Shown: piece after piece, positions 1 through 9,214 of the stretch
Layout: each line of letters opens with the position of its first letter
Position numbering within the stretch: position 1 is the stretch's first letter
NCBI GenBank assembly: GCA_003223595.1
Contig: QHVR01000123.1
Span: 1 to 17,135 of the forward strand
Direction of reading: 5' to 3'
Length of the DNA: 17,135 nt
Source of the DNA: Acidobacteriota bacterium
Lineage (GTDB): Bacteria > Acidobacteriota > Terriglobia > Terriglobales > Acidobacteriaceae
The notes under the pieces: model-generated
Seen by the model: the letters and a program-made list of their open reading frames with translations, nothing else
Database searches by the model: none
Told to the model about the DNA's origin: nothing
Program-made: the position numbers and the translations under genes

Positions 1-25
1 GATTACCGACGTAAAGGTTCTTCAT
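1..25 (-). CDS. RRM-type RNA-binding protein, first codons only
   Basis: Reading the minus strand from an ATG at 25-23 gives MKNLYVGN and then the window ends. This is the usual opening of small bacterial single-RRM RNA-binding proteins (first beta strand with the RNP2-type motif LYVGN). A good ribosome-binding sequence, GAGGAA, precedes the ATG by about 5 nt on the same strand, which supports the start. Only eight codons are visible, so the RNP1 motif and the length cannot be checked. By family, such proteins bind single-stranded RNA and are often cold-induced, which would suit the cold-shock gene nearby; that link is inference. Confidence 0.55.
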
Positions 26-163
26 TGCATTTCCTCTCTGAGTAACTCATCAAATATGTTCGAGGGGTGCTGTGTTTCAAAGCCCGTCCCTCGGGATCTC
101 CTGGCAGTGGCAGGTCCCGTACTGCTTGCGCGCCGGCCTTCGCCGAAAACAGCACGCGGCTGT

Positions 164-322
164 TCATCCCTGTACGGCGATTGGCTTCGCGGAAACTGGA
201 GCATCTGTCGGCTTCGATTTTTTGGTCGCGGCAGCCAGCAATTCGCGGGTACGCTTCCTGCGGGCGATGTTCTGCTTACGTTCGCGGTGGAACCTAGATT
301 TATCGCCATTCACTGCTGACAT
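164..322 (-). CDS. small strongly basic protein, unknown function (52 aa)
   Basis: The protein begins MSAVNGDKSRFHRERKQN and has a dense Arg/Lys segment at residues 9-25 (RFHRERKQNIARRKRTR), then an Ala/Lys/Pro tail. There is no signal peptide or membrane segment. The frame is open further upstream, but I chose this ATG because AAGGAG lies 6 nt before it on the minus strand. The composition suggests binding to RNA, DNA or the ribosome, but I cannot name a family. The next gene on the strand, 138 nt downstream, starts like an RRM protein. An imperfect hairpin (CGGGA/CCTG arms at 92-119) lies between them with no T-run, so co-transcription is possible. The gene itself looks real because of the strong ribosome site and biased composition. 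Confidence 0.6.
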   Translation of the reverse strand: MSAVNGDKSRFHRERKQNIARRKRTRELLAAATKKSKPTDAPVSAKPIAVQG

Positions 323-853
323 ACTGGACTCCTTCGACCGAGTTTCTGAATTTTTGACGGAGCGCGCCACGGCAGGAACGGTTGCGCGAGCATCATTTGC
401 CGATTGTGCAGCAAGGCAAAGCTTGCAACAGAATCCTGCGCTTGCCTTTGGAGAAGCGTACTACGCCGAAGTAGTTTGCATGTGGTCGCCGGAATAGGGG
501 GACGCCTCTCGATCTCTCAATCGCGAAGGCGCGGGATGATTCGTGGCGTATCTTCGAGGTTAAGTGTCCTGAGTATACGCTGTTTGAAGTTGTCCCGCTT
601 GACCTCGTGCTGCTCATTTGGAGAGGGCAAATGTATGAGAGCGCAACGCCCACTGGTCGCGGCAAGTCGCGACGGTCATCGACCGGAGACTGTGATTGAG
701 ATTGCCAATGTCACCAGACGCGTGTAGTATTGAAATGTGCGTTAGACCGAATCGGTAGTGAGCAGTTCTCGCCTCAACAGCCAGTAACCTGCACAAGTTT
801 TCTTCCGAGTCCCTCCAGCGTAACTACATCAAAGAAAAAGAGTACACATTCAC
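323..853. other. 531-bp intergenic region, no convincing gene
   Basis: The region lies between the minus-strand small basic protein gene and the plus-strand cold-shock gene, so it should carry both divergent promoters and a long 5' leader for the cold-shock mRNA. Frames of up to about 107 codons exist on both strands. They start with TTG or lack ribosome sites, have odd Cys/Ser/Arg-rich composition and resemble no family I know. I found no clear pair of -35/-10 boxes and no tRNA-like fold. A structured leader RNA is possible but cannot be shown by eye. Confidence 0.5.
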
Positions 854-1054
854 ATGGAACAAGGAACAGTAAAGTGGTTCAATGACGCCAAGGGCTACGG
901 CTTTATCAGCCGTCAGAATGGCGAAGACGTTTTCGTGCATTTCTCTGCCATCCAGGCAGGTGGTTTCCGAAGCCTGCAAGAAGGCCAGACGGTGCAGTTC
1001 AGCGTCACCAAGGGACCCAAGGGCTGGCAAGCCGAGAACGTGCAAGCGGTCTAA
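854..1054 (+). CDS. cold-shock domain protein (CspA family)
   Basis: A 66-residue single cold-shock domain, the standard length of the family. It binds single-stranded RNA or DNA in the cytoplasm and by family acts as an RNA chaperone. The hallmarks are all visible: GTVKWFN at residues 4-10, the RNP1 motif KGYGFI at 13-18, the RNP2 motif VFVHF at 26-30, and the C-terminal strand with GWQAENV at 57-63. The region before the ATG is A-rich (AAAGAAAAAGAG) without a textbook ribosome site, which is not unusual for cold-shock genes whose leaders control translation. The gene is monocistronic, because a strong terminator follows directly. The paralog number or symbol cannot be assigned from the sequence. 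Confidence 0.95.
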   Translation: MEQGTVKWFNDAKGYGFISRQNGEDVFVHFSAIQAGGFRSLQEGQTVQFSVTKGPKGWQAENVQAV

Positions 1055-1067
1055 GCCGCAGATTTGA

Positions 1068-1104
1068 AAAAGGCGATTTCAACAGAAATCGCCTTTTCGT
1101 TTTT
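1068..1104 (+). terminator. intrinsic terminator of the cold-shock gene
   Basis: A perfect 12-bp stem, AAAAGGCGATTT (1068-1079) with AAATCGCCTTTT (1086-1097), has a 6-nt loop and is followed by CG and a T5 run. It starts 13 nt after the stop codon. Confidence 0.9.
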
Positions 1105-1160
1105 ACAGCTCTTGTGCGGCCTTGCACAGACAACACCTATCTAATTGCAAGTTCTCGCAC

Positions 1161-1493
1161 TTGAGCGAAATAAGGAATGGATTCCTTCTGACACACGAAG
1201 ACACCAGCACCGCTTTCGCAATCATTCTGCACAACGTCCGCACATACCGCTCTGGCGGGGTGGTTGCCGTGGTGCACGGCAAGCGCAACGCAGAGTCAAC
1301 GTTGAAGGATTTCCAGGAAGGTCAAAGCCCGTCGGATCACCATGCGGGCTGGCGCTACTTCCTCGAGAAGAGTGATATGGCAGCGGGCACCGATCCCGCC
1401 GAGGCCACCCATCGCCGCCAGGCCGACCTCGAACGGCGTGAAGCCAAAGAGTCGCAGAACGATCCGGTGCGGCCCTCGAATTTCGGCAAATAG
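1161..1493 (+). CDS. small hydrophilic protein of unknown function
   Basis: An open frame of about 110 residues when started at TTG 1161; it is open back to a TTG at 1122, but that is too close to the preceding terminator to leave room for a promoter. Residues from about 9 onward look like a real folded protein: LTHEDTSTAFAIILHNVRTY, then VVAVVHGKRNAESTLKDFQ, a WRYFLEK segment, and a charged helical tail rich in Glu/Arg (TDPAEATHRRQADLERREAK). There is no signal peptide or membrane helix. No ATG and no clear ribosome site is seen, so the start is uncertain. I recognise no named domain. It stands alone on its strand between the cold-shock terminator and a convergent gene. It could also be a decayed gene that has lost its proper start. 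Confidence 0.5.
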   Translation: MSEIRNGFLLTHEDTSTAFAIILHNVRTYRSGGVVAVVHGKRNAESTLKDFQEGQSPSDHHAGWRYFLEKSDMAAGTDPAEATHRRQADLERREAKESQNDPVRPSNFGK

Positions 1494-1534
1494 GCTCGCC
1501 ACCTCAGCCCACGGGCTGTATCCCACTCCAACTG

Positions 1535-1951
1535 CTATTTAGCTTGCGTGCACACGTTCTTGCTGACCAGCTCCATGAACCGCCCCTCGGGCTCCTTGCC
1601 AAACTGGTCGTCGTGGGTAGCCTTCTTGCTGACCACGATTCGTCCGCTTCGATCGCGGATATAGAACCATTCGCTGGTCGGAGTGATCTGTCCATTCGAG
1701 CAATTTACACGGACCCGGGCTCGCATCTCCACGAACGGTCCTCCCTGGGGCAGAACTGTAGGTTCCTTGTATTCGACGCGAACCAGCGTGGAACGCTGAT
1801 TCTTCTTCAGAGTGCGGACCCCGCCTACGAAGACTTTATCTCCGCGGGATGTCTGCCCGATCGGCCGCCAGTCTCCGGCAGCCAATACAAGAGTGACCGC
1901 GAGCACCGGCCCGACGACCGCCACGCAAAGGATCAGAAGTGTTTTCTTCAC
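1535..1951 (-). CDS. exported two-cysteine protein, surface-adhesin E-like
   Basis: Started at GTG 1951, the product has 138 residues. Residues 1-25 are a classic export signal: VKK followed by a long hydrophobic core ending at LVLAA. The mature part opens DWRPIGQT and runs through beta-rich segments with VEYKEPT (59-65), a conserved-looking RVNCSNG (81-87) and a final KNVC (131-134). Two cysteines, C84 and C134, could form a disulfide. This layout (a WxxIG opening, a mid VNCS and a closing VC) resembles the surface-adhesin E-like domain of small secreted bacterial proteins; I rate that assignment moderate. The frame is open to a TTG at 2011, but the GTG places the signal peptide at the N-terminus. 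No strong ribosome site is seen. The gene is divergent from the alkyltransferase gene, with about 95 bp between the starts. Confidence 0.7.
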   Translation of the reverse strand: MKKTLLILCVAVVGPVLAVTLVLAAGDWRPIGQTSRGDKVFVGGVRTLKKNQRSTLVRVEYKEPTVLPQGGPFVEMRARVRVNCSNGQITPTSEWFYIRDRSGRIVVSKKATHDDQFGKEPEGRFMELVSKNVCTQAK

Positions 1952-1982
1952 TCGACGAAGCCCAACGCGAATGCAGCCCCCT

Positions 1983-2011
1983 ACTGTGGGCCATGGACCA
2001 GATTCTGTCAA
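1983..2011 (-). promoter_or_regulatory. candidate promoter for the exported protein
   Basis: On the minus strand TTGACA (2011-2006) is a perfect -35 box. With a 17-nt spacer the -10 position reads CACAGT (1988-1983), a poor match. The predicted start of transcription would lie about 25 nt before the GTG at 1951. It is weak because of the -10. Confidence 0.3.
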
Positions 2012-2046
2012 ACGGGGGTCGGCGGGACAGGAGCCGTGTTATTGTG

Positions 2047-2622
2047 ATGGCAAGCCCGGGCACATCCCTCAATAGCGTGGAAACTCTGTTCTCTACAACG
2101 GTGGAATCGACTGTCGGACCGCTGTTTCTGGCGGCTTCCCCGCGTGGCTTGGTCGCCTTGGAATTTGATCGTCGTCTGCCCGGACAGCAAACCATTCGTC
2201 CCAACCCCCGCGACCTGCGTGGGGAGAAAAAGGATGCGCAGTTCGAGCAATCCGAGCAGGCTTTGCGACCGTACGTGAGCGAATTGCAGCAGTACTTTGC
2301 CGGCCAGCGCCGCCAATTCGGTTTTCCCCTGGACCTGCGCGGGACCGATTTTCAATTAGCCTGTTGGCAGGCGCTCCTTGCCATCCCTTACGGGGAGACC
2401 AGGAGCTATGGTGACATTGCGCGAGCGGTCGGTCGACCTCGGGGCTTTCGAGCGGTGGGCATGGCCAATAATCGAAATCCCGCAGCGATCGTGGTCCCTT
2501 GCCATCGGGTGATTGCGTCTGATGGCACGCTTTGCGGATACGGTGGCGGCCTTGAAATCAAGCGCAATCTGCTGGACTTGGAACAAGCTCAGATGAGAGC
2601 GCAAACGCAAGATCCTGCGTGA
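2047..2622 (+). CDS. ogt: methylated-DNA-protein-cysteine methyltransferase (Ogt type)
   Basis: A 191-residue suicide repair protein that transfers the alkyl group from O6-alkylguanine (and O4-alkylthymine) in DNA to its own cysteine. The acceptor motif PCHRV is at 151-155, giving Cys152 (codon 2500-2502). Before it come the helix-turn-helix and arginine-finger segment RAVGMANNRNP (135-145) and the loop YGETRSYGDIA (115-125). Residues 11-95 match the usual N-terminal ribonuclease-H-like half of Ogt/Ada-C proteins. There is no AdaA zinc domain, so this is the stand-alone form. AGGAG lies 13 nt before the ATG, a little far; an adjacent GTG at 2044 or an ATG at 1993 are alternatives. It is a single gene, divergent from the exported protein and 154 bp before ftsH. 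Confidence 0.93.
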   Translation: MASPGTSLNSVETLFSTTVESTVGPLFLAASPRGLVALEFDRRLPGQQTIRPNPRDLRGEKKDAQFEQSEQALRPYVSELQQYFAGQRRQFGFPLDLRGTDFQLACWQALLAIPYGETRSYGDIARAVGRPRGFRAVGMANNRNPAAIVVPCHRVIASDGTLCGYGGGLEIKRNLLDLEQAQMRAQTQDPA

Positions 2623-2776
2623 CTTAGGTCATAAATCATGAAATGGGCTATTTTGCCGAAGAACGGGTAGAATAGGGCCTTAGGGAATTTCGCCAATCCA
2701 AAATCGTGCCGTGGCATCTAATCTGTGAGGTGCCTCGGAAATCGTGTACGCGGCGTTGAAATTAGGAGTCTTCTAG

Positions 2777-4690
2777 GTGAACTCAACCGTAAAAACCGTA
2801 TTGTTCTGGCTGCTGATCGGCGTATCGGCATTATTGCTCTGGGAAGTCGTCAAGGGCGCGCGTGACGGCAACAAGGACAAAGAAGTAAATGTCACTCAGT
2901 TCATGAGTGATATTGACCAGAACAACATCAAGGAGATCACGGTCAATGGCATGGAGGTGCGCGGAAAGTACAAGGATGGCTCCGCGTTCCACACAACCGC
3001 GCCAGCCAATTACTTCACTCCCGAGCTGCTGAAGAATCTACAGAGCAAGAGTGTGAACATCACTTTCCGCGACGTCAACAGCGGAAGTTTGCCGCTGCAG
3101 TTGCTGGGAACCTGGGCTCCGCTGATCCTTCTCGGCGCACTCTGGTTTTTCATGATCCGGCAGATGCAGACCGGCGGGAACAAGGCACTGTCGTTTGGGA
3201 AGAGCCGCGCGCGGCTACTCTCCATGCAGCAGAAGAAAGTCACGTTCAAAGATGTCGCGGGTGTTGAAGAGGCCAAAGAAGAACTGCGCGAGATCATCGA
3301 GTTCCTGCGCGAGGCGCAGAAGTTCCAGAAGCTCGGCGGACGCATTCCCAAAGGCGTGCTGCTTGTAGGGCCTCCGGGCACCGGTAAGACTTTGCTGGCC
3401 CGTGCCGTTGCGGGTGAGGCGAACGTTCCCTTCTTCTCGATTTCCGGTTCGGATTTTGTGGAAATGTTTGTGGGCGTAGGCGCGAGCCGCGTGCGCGATC
3501 TGTTTGAGCAGGGCAAGAAGAATGCTCCTTGCATCATCTTCATCGATGAAATCGATGCGGTTGGACGTCACCGTGGCGCAGGCCTGGGTGGCGGACACGA
3601 TGAGCGTGAGCAGACTCTAAACCAATTGCTGGTCGAGATGGACGGCTTCGAGTCCAATGAAGGCGTCATCCTGATGGCGGCGACTAACCGTCCAGACGTT
3701 CTCGATCCGGCGCTTCTAAGGCCCGGGCGTTTCGATCGCCGGGTGGTCGTCAGCCGTCCCGATGTTCGCGGACGCGAAGAGATTCTGCGCGTACATACCC
3801 GTAAGATTCCTCTTGCTGAGGATGTAGATCTCTCCGTGCTGGCTCGCGGAACACCGGGTTTTTCCGGTGCGGACCTGGCCAACATGGTCAATGAAGCAGC
3901 GCTGGCAGCGGCGCGGCAGAACCGCAAAGCCGTTCTGCACTTCGACTTCGAACTGGCGAAGGACAAAGTCCTGATGGGCGTGGAGCGCAAGTCGCTGCTG
4001 CTCACCGACGAGGAAAAGAAGAACACGGCGTATCACGAAGCTGGACACGCGCTGGTGGCGGCGAAGATGCCGCATTCCGATCCTCTGCACAAGGTCACGA
4101 TCATTCCCCGGGGCATGGCCCTGGGCGTCACCATGCAGTTGCCAACGGATGACCGGCACAACTACTACAAGAACTACCTTGAGACGCAGATCGCGATTCT
4201 GATGGGTGGCCGCATCGCGGAAGAGATGTTCCTGAATGTCATGAGCACCGGAGCAGGCAATGACATCGAGCGGGCTACGGACATGGCGCGCAAGATGGTC
4301 TGCGAATGGGGTATGAGCGAACTGGGCCCGCTGACGTTCGGGAAGAAGGAAGAGCAGATCTTCCTGGGCCGCGAAATCGCGCAGCATCGCGATTACAGCG
4401 AAGATACCGCGATCAAGATCGATCAGGAAGTCCGCAAGCTGGTCAACAGCGGCTACAACACGGCCAAGCAAATTCTCGCCGGGAACCGCGACACGCTGGA
4501 GAAGATGGCGCGCGCGTTGATCGAGCGCGAAGTACTCGACGCGAACGAGATCAAGCTGCTGGTCGACGGGAAGGAACTGCCACCCTTGCCGCCGCCTCCA
4601 TCGAAGCCCGACGATGGCGTACAACACGTTATTAAGCCGGACCTGCAGCCCGGGCGCGCCAAGGGTGGCGAAAGGCCAGCCACGGCGTAA
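2777..4690 (+). CDS. ftsH: ATP-dependent zinc metalloprotease FtsH
   Basis: A membrane-anchored AAA+ protease that extracts and degrades membrane and short-lived cytosolic proteins; it works as a hexamer on the cytoplasmic face of the inner membrane. The 637 residues are of normal length. Membrane helices lie near 7-24 and 108-127 with a small periplasmic domain between them. The AAA+ module has Walker A GPPGTGKT (198-205), pore motif FVG (231-233), Walker B IIFIDEID (253-260) and the second region of homology ending RPGRFDR (315-321). The zinc site HEAGH is at 420-424, with D496 as the likely third ligand (GAGNDIE). The C-terminus is a Pro-rich tail (PPLPPPP at 602-608). The start is GTG with AGGAG 8 nt upstream. 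A possible -10 box TAGAAT (2668-2673) lacks a good -35. The gene is not near tilS or folP, its partners in many other bacteria. Confidence 0.98.
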   Translation: MNSTVKTVLFWLLIGVSALLLWEVVKGARDGNKDKEVNVTQFMSDIDQNNIKEITVNGMEVRGKYKDGSAFHTTAPANYFTPELLKNLQSKSVNITFRDVNSGSLPLQLLGTWAPLILLGALWFFMIRQMQTGGNKALSFGKSRARLLSMQQKKVTFKDVAGVEEAKEELREIIEFLREAQKFQKLGGRIPKGVLLVGPPGTGKTLLARAVAGEANVPFFSISGSDFVEMFVGVGASRVRDLFEQGKKNAPCIIFIDEIDAVGRHRGAGLGGGHDEREQTLNQLLVEMDGFESNEGVILMAATNRPDVLDPALLRPGRFDRRVVVSRPDVRGREEILRVHTRKIPLAEDVDLSVLARGTPGFSGADLANMVNEAALAAARQNRKAVLHFDFELAKDKVLMGVERKSLLLTDEEKKNTAYHEAGHALVAAKMPHSDPLHKVTIIPRGMALGVTMQLPTDDRHNYYKNYLETQIAILMGGRIAEEMFLNVMSTGAGNDIERATDMARKMVCEWGMSELGPLTFGKKEEQIFLGREIAQHRDYSEDTAIKIDQEVRKLVNSGYNTAKQILAGNRDTLEKMARALIEREVLDANEIKLLVDGKELPPLPPPPSKPDDGVQHVIKPDLQPGRAKGGERPATA

Positions 4691-4712
4691 GCTCCACAAA
4701 TGTAACTTCCAA

Positions 4713-4740
4713 GGGCGGCCAATTTGGCCGCCTGATTTTT
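4713..4740 (+). terminator. intrinsic terminator of ftsH
   Basis: The stem GGCGGCC (4714-4720) pairs with GGCCGCC (4726-4732) around AATTT, and GATTTTTT follows. It starts 22 nt after the ftsH stop. The same 7-bp stem recurs after gyrB. Confidence 0.88.
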
Positions 4741-4748
4741 TGGCCTTG

Positions 4749-4824
4749 GCCACGGATTAAGACGGATTCTCACGGATACGAACGTACACACGGCGTATCC
4801 GTGAAATCCGCGCAAATCCGTGGC
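4749..4824. repeat. inverted pair of CGGAT-phased repeats
   Basis: The left arm (4749-4780) contains CGGAT at 4753, 4763 and 4773. The right arm (4794-4824) is its imperfect reverse complement, with ATCCG at 4797, 4806 and 4816. The two arms could fold into a hairpin of about 31 bp with a 13-nt loop. The same 30-bp unit, beginning GCCACGGATT, occurs singly after gyrB and after the DnaC-like gene. There is no T-run, so it is not a simple terminator. It lies directly after the ftsH terminator. Confidence 0.85.
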
Positions 4825-4887
4825 AAATCTCTCTGCAAGCTCCACAAAATCCAGAATTTACTAGCTCGATTCGCTCCGCTTCCACAG

Positions 4888-4916
4888 GTCTGGAATGGGC
4901 AATTCCATGCTATAAT
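4888..4916 (+). promoter_or_regulatory. probable gyrB promoter with embedded dyad
   Basis: TATAAT at 4911-4916 is a perfect -10 box and is preceded by TGC (4908-4910), an extended -10 element. No good -35 is present, which is normal for extended -10 promoters. Directly upstream lies the dyad TGGAAT-N5-ATTCCA (4891-4907), where a regulator could bind. Transcription would start near 4923 and leave a leader of about 155 nt before gyrB. Confidence 0.7.
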
Positions 4917-5078
4917 CAAGACATAAGTTTTGACCCTAAGTGTTAGAAATTTCAACGACTTGAACCGCATTAGGCCGGTTCGAAACGCAGACGGCCAAAA
5001 CGCAAGTTCCCAGCCAGTAGTTCCAGGGCACCAGCAGTACAGCGGCACAAAAAATTCGGGACATTTTCGCGGAGCGGA

Positions 5079-7709
<2,631 letters not shown>

Positions 7710-7720
7710 GGAATTCTTCG

Positions 7721-7748
7721 CCACGGATTTGCGCGGATTCCCACGGAT
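7721..7748 (+). repeat. CGGAT-phased repeat after gyrB
   Basis: CGGAT occurs at 7724, 7734 and 7744, exactly 10 bp apart, inside a unit starting GCCACGGATTTGCGCGGATT. It is the same unit as at 4749-4824 and 10438-10464. It lies 11 nt after the gyrB stop and before the terminator hairpin, so it belongs to the gyrB mRNA. Confidence 0.85.
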
Positions 7749-7758
7749 CATGCAAGAG

Positions 7759-7785
7759 GGCGGCCGGAATGGCCGCCTTCCTTTT
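7759..7785 (+). terminator. intrinsic terminator of gyrB
   Basis: The stem GGCGGCC (7759-7765) pairs with GGCCGCC (7771-7777) around GGAAT and is followed by TTCCTTTT. The stem is identical to that of the ftsH terminator; the T-run is interrupted and so somewhat weaker. Confidence 0.8.
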
Positions 7786-7819
7786 GCCGTGCTGCAGAAT
7801 CTTCACCAGACGACATACA

Positions 7820-9202
7820 ATGCGGGGCATGCTTGGTGCCCGAGTGTCCCGTTATTTCACCGCCGCTCTATTCTCTGTGCTCCTCGGTGTCCCCTGTGGT
7901 TGGATCTCTTCCGCCGCCGCACAGTCTCCCGTAGTCCCCACTCCTCCCATGGGCTGGAACAGCTGGGATTCCTACGGCACCACAGTCCGCGAAGAGCAGG
8001 TCAAAGCCAATGCCGACTGGATGGCCGAGCACCTGGCGAAGTACGGGTGGCAGTACATCGTAGTCGATATCCAATGGTACGAGCCCAATGCGCAAGGGCA
8101 CGACTACAAGCCTGGCGCACCGCTCACGATGGACGAATACGGCCGCCTCATGCCCGCCGTGAATCGCTTTCCTTCTTCTGCCAATGGCGCGGGTTTCAAG
8201 CCTCTGGCCGAATACATTCATAGCAAAGGCCTGAAGGTCGGAATTCACATCATGCGCGGCATCCCCCGCCAGGCAGTCGAGAAAAATCTCCCCATCAAGG
8301 GCACTTCATACCGCGCCTCCGATGTCGCGGACAAAGACAACGCGTGCCGCTGGAATCCCGACATGTGGGGCGTCGACACGACCAAGCCGGGCGCACAGGC
8401 CTATTACGATTCCATCGCAGAGCTCTATGCTTCCTGGGGCGTCGATTTCATCAAGGCTGATGACATGGGGAGCCATCTCTATCAGCCGGCGGAGATGAAG
8501 GCGCTCAGCCAGGCCATTACGAAGACGGGGCGTCCGATGGTGCTTAGCATCTCGCCGGGTCCGGCGCCTCTTTCCGAAGCAGAGTTCTTCGAGAAGTATG
8601 CACAGATGTGGCGCATCTCCGACGACTTCTGGGACGACTGGAAGCTGCTGCGCCAGCAGTTCGACTACGCGCGCGATTGGGCGCAGTATGTCGGCAAGAA
8701 CGATACCTGGCCCGATGCGGACATGCTTCCCTTTGGCAAGCTGCGCGTCACTAGCACCGAAGGCGGAGGCGCGCCCAGCAAATTCACTTTCGACGAGCAG
8801 CAGACGGTGATGACGTTATGGAGCATCTTCCGTTCGCCACTGATATTCGGCGGCGATCTGCCCAGCAACGATGCCGCGACCACCGCGCTTATCACCAACG
8901 AAGAGGTACTCGAAGTGAATCAGCACAGCCGTGGCGGTCATCAGGCGCTGGACCGAGGCAACCTGCGGGTGTGGATCGCAGATGGCGCGAGGCCGGGCGA
9001 GAAATACATCGCGCTCTTCAACTTGGGCGAAACGGCGGGAGATTTTTCTGTGGGCTGGAACGACGTCGGGATATCCAGCCACGAAATGCATGCGCGCGAT
9101 TTATGGACTCACAAGTTTCTAGGTTCGCTCAGCGGCTTGCACGTGAATCTGCGCGCGCACGCAAGCGCTCTCTACGAGCTGACAACTTCCCGACAGCCGT
9201 AA
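7820..9202 (+). CDS. secreted GH27 alpha-galactosidase-type glycosidase
   Basis: A 460-residue exported enzyme of glycoside hydrolase family 27 (clan GH-D), expected to remove terminal alpha-linked galactose from oligo- or polysaccharides with retention of configuration. The signal peptide covers about residues 11-35 (hydrophobic core, then SSAAAQS). The catalytic barrel opens TPPMGWNSWDSYG (41-53). Asp214 in VDFIKADDMG is the likely nucleophile and Asp269 in WRISDDFWDDW the likely acid/base, by comparison with the family pattern. WSIFRSPLIFGGDLP (334-348) is another family landmark, followed by a beta-sandwich C-terminal domain. The frame stays open back into gyrB, but the signal peptide fixes the start at ATG 7820 or ATG 7829. 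The ribosome site is weak. The enzyme could instead act on a related alpha-linked sugar. The gene is convergent with the UvrC-like gene 12 nt away. Confidence 0.9.
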   Translation: MRGMLGARVSRYFTAALFSVLLGVPCGWISSAAAQSPVVPTPPMGWNSWDSYGTTVREEQVKANADWMAEHLAKYGWQYIVVDIQWYEPNAQGHDYKPGAPLTMDEYGRLMPAVNRFPSSANGAGFKPLAEYIHSKGLKVGIHIMRGIPRQAVEKNLPIKGTSYRASDVADKDNACRWNPDMWGVDTTKPGAQAYYDSIAELYASWGVDFIKADDMGSHLYQPAEMKALSQAITKTGRPMVLSISPGPAPLSEAEFFEKYAQMWRISDDFWDDWKLLRQQFDYARDWAQYVGKNDTWPDADMLPFGKLRVTSTEGGGAPSKFTFDEQQTVMTLWSIFRSPLIFGGDLPSNDAATTALITNEEVLEVNQHSRGGHQALDRGNLRVWIADGARPGEKYIALFNLGETAGDFSVGWNDVGISSHEMHARDLWTHKFLGSLSGLHVNLRAHASALYELTTSRQP

Positions 9203-9208
9203 TGTCGG
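9190..9208. other. short hairpin at the convergent gene ends
   Basis: CCGACA (9190-9195) and TGTCGG (9203-9208) flank a 7-nt loop that includes the GH27 stop codon. It could help end transcription in both directions, but no T-run follows on either strand. Confidence 0.3.
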
Positions 9209-9214
9209 TTGACT

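Noticed and set aside
22..309. 95-codon minus-strand frame across the two small genes at the left end
   Set aside because: It overlaps the well-supported small basic protein gene out of frame and runs through the ribosome site of the RRM gene.
404..727. 107-codon frame starting with TTG in the gap before the cold-shock gene
   Set aside because: Cys/Ser/Arg-rich composition, no ribosome site, no recognisable motif; other frames in the gap are equally long.
1939..2046. N-terminal extension of the alkyltransferase
   Set aside because: The extension overlaps the start of the divergent exported-protein gene and looks unlike the family; the start at 2047 gives a normal length, though 1993 cannot be fully excluded.
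3716..4753. 345-codon open frame antisense to ftsH
   Set aside because: Shadow of the ftsH reading frame; no ribosome site or recognisable domain.
4749..4824. CGGAT repeats as a CRISPR array
   Set aside because: The period is 10 bp with no 25-40 bp repeat or unique spacers, and no cas genes are present.
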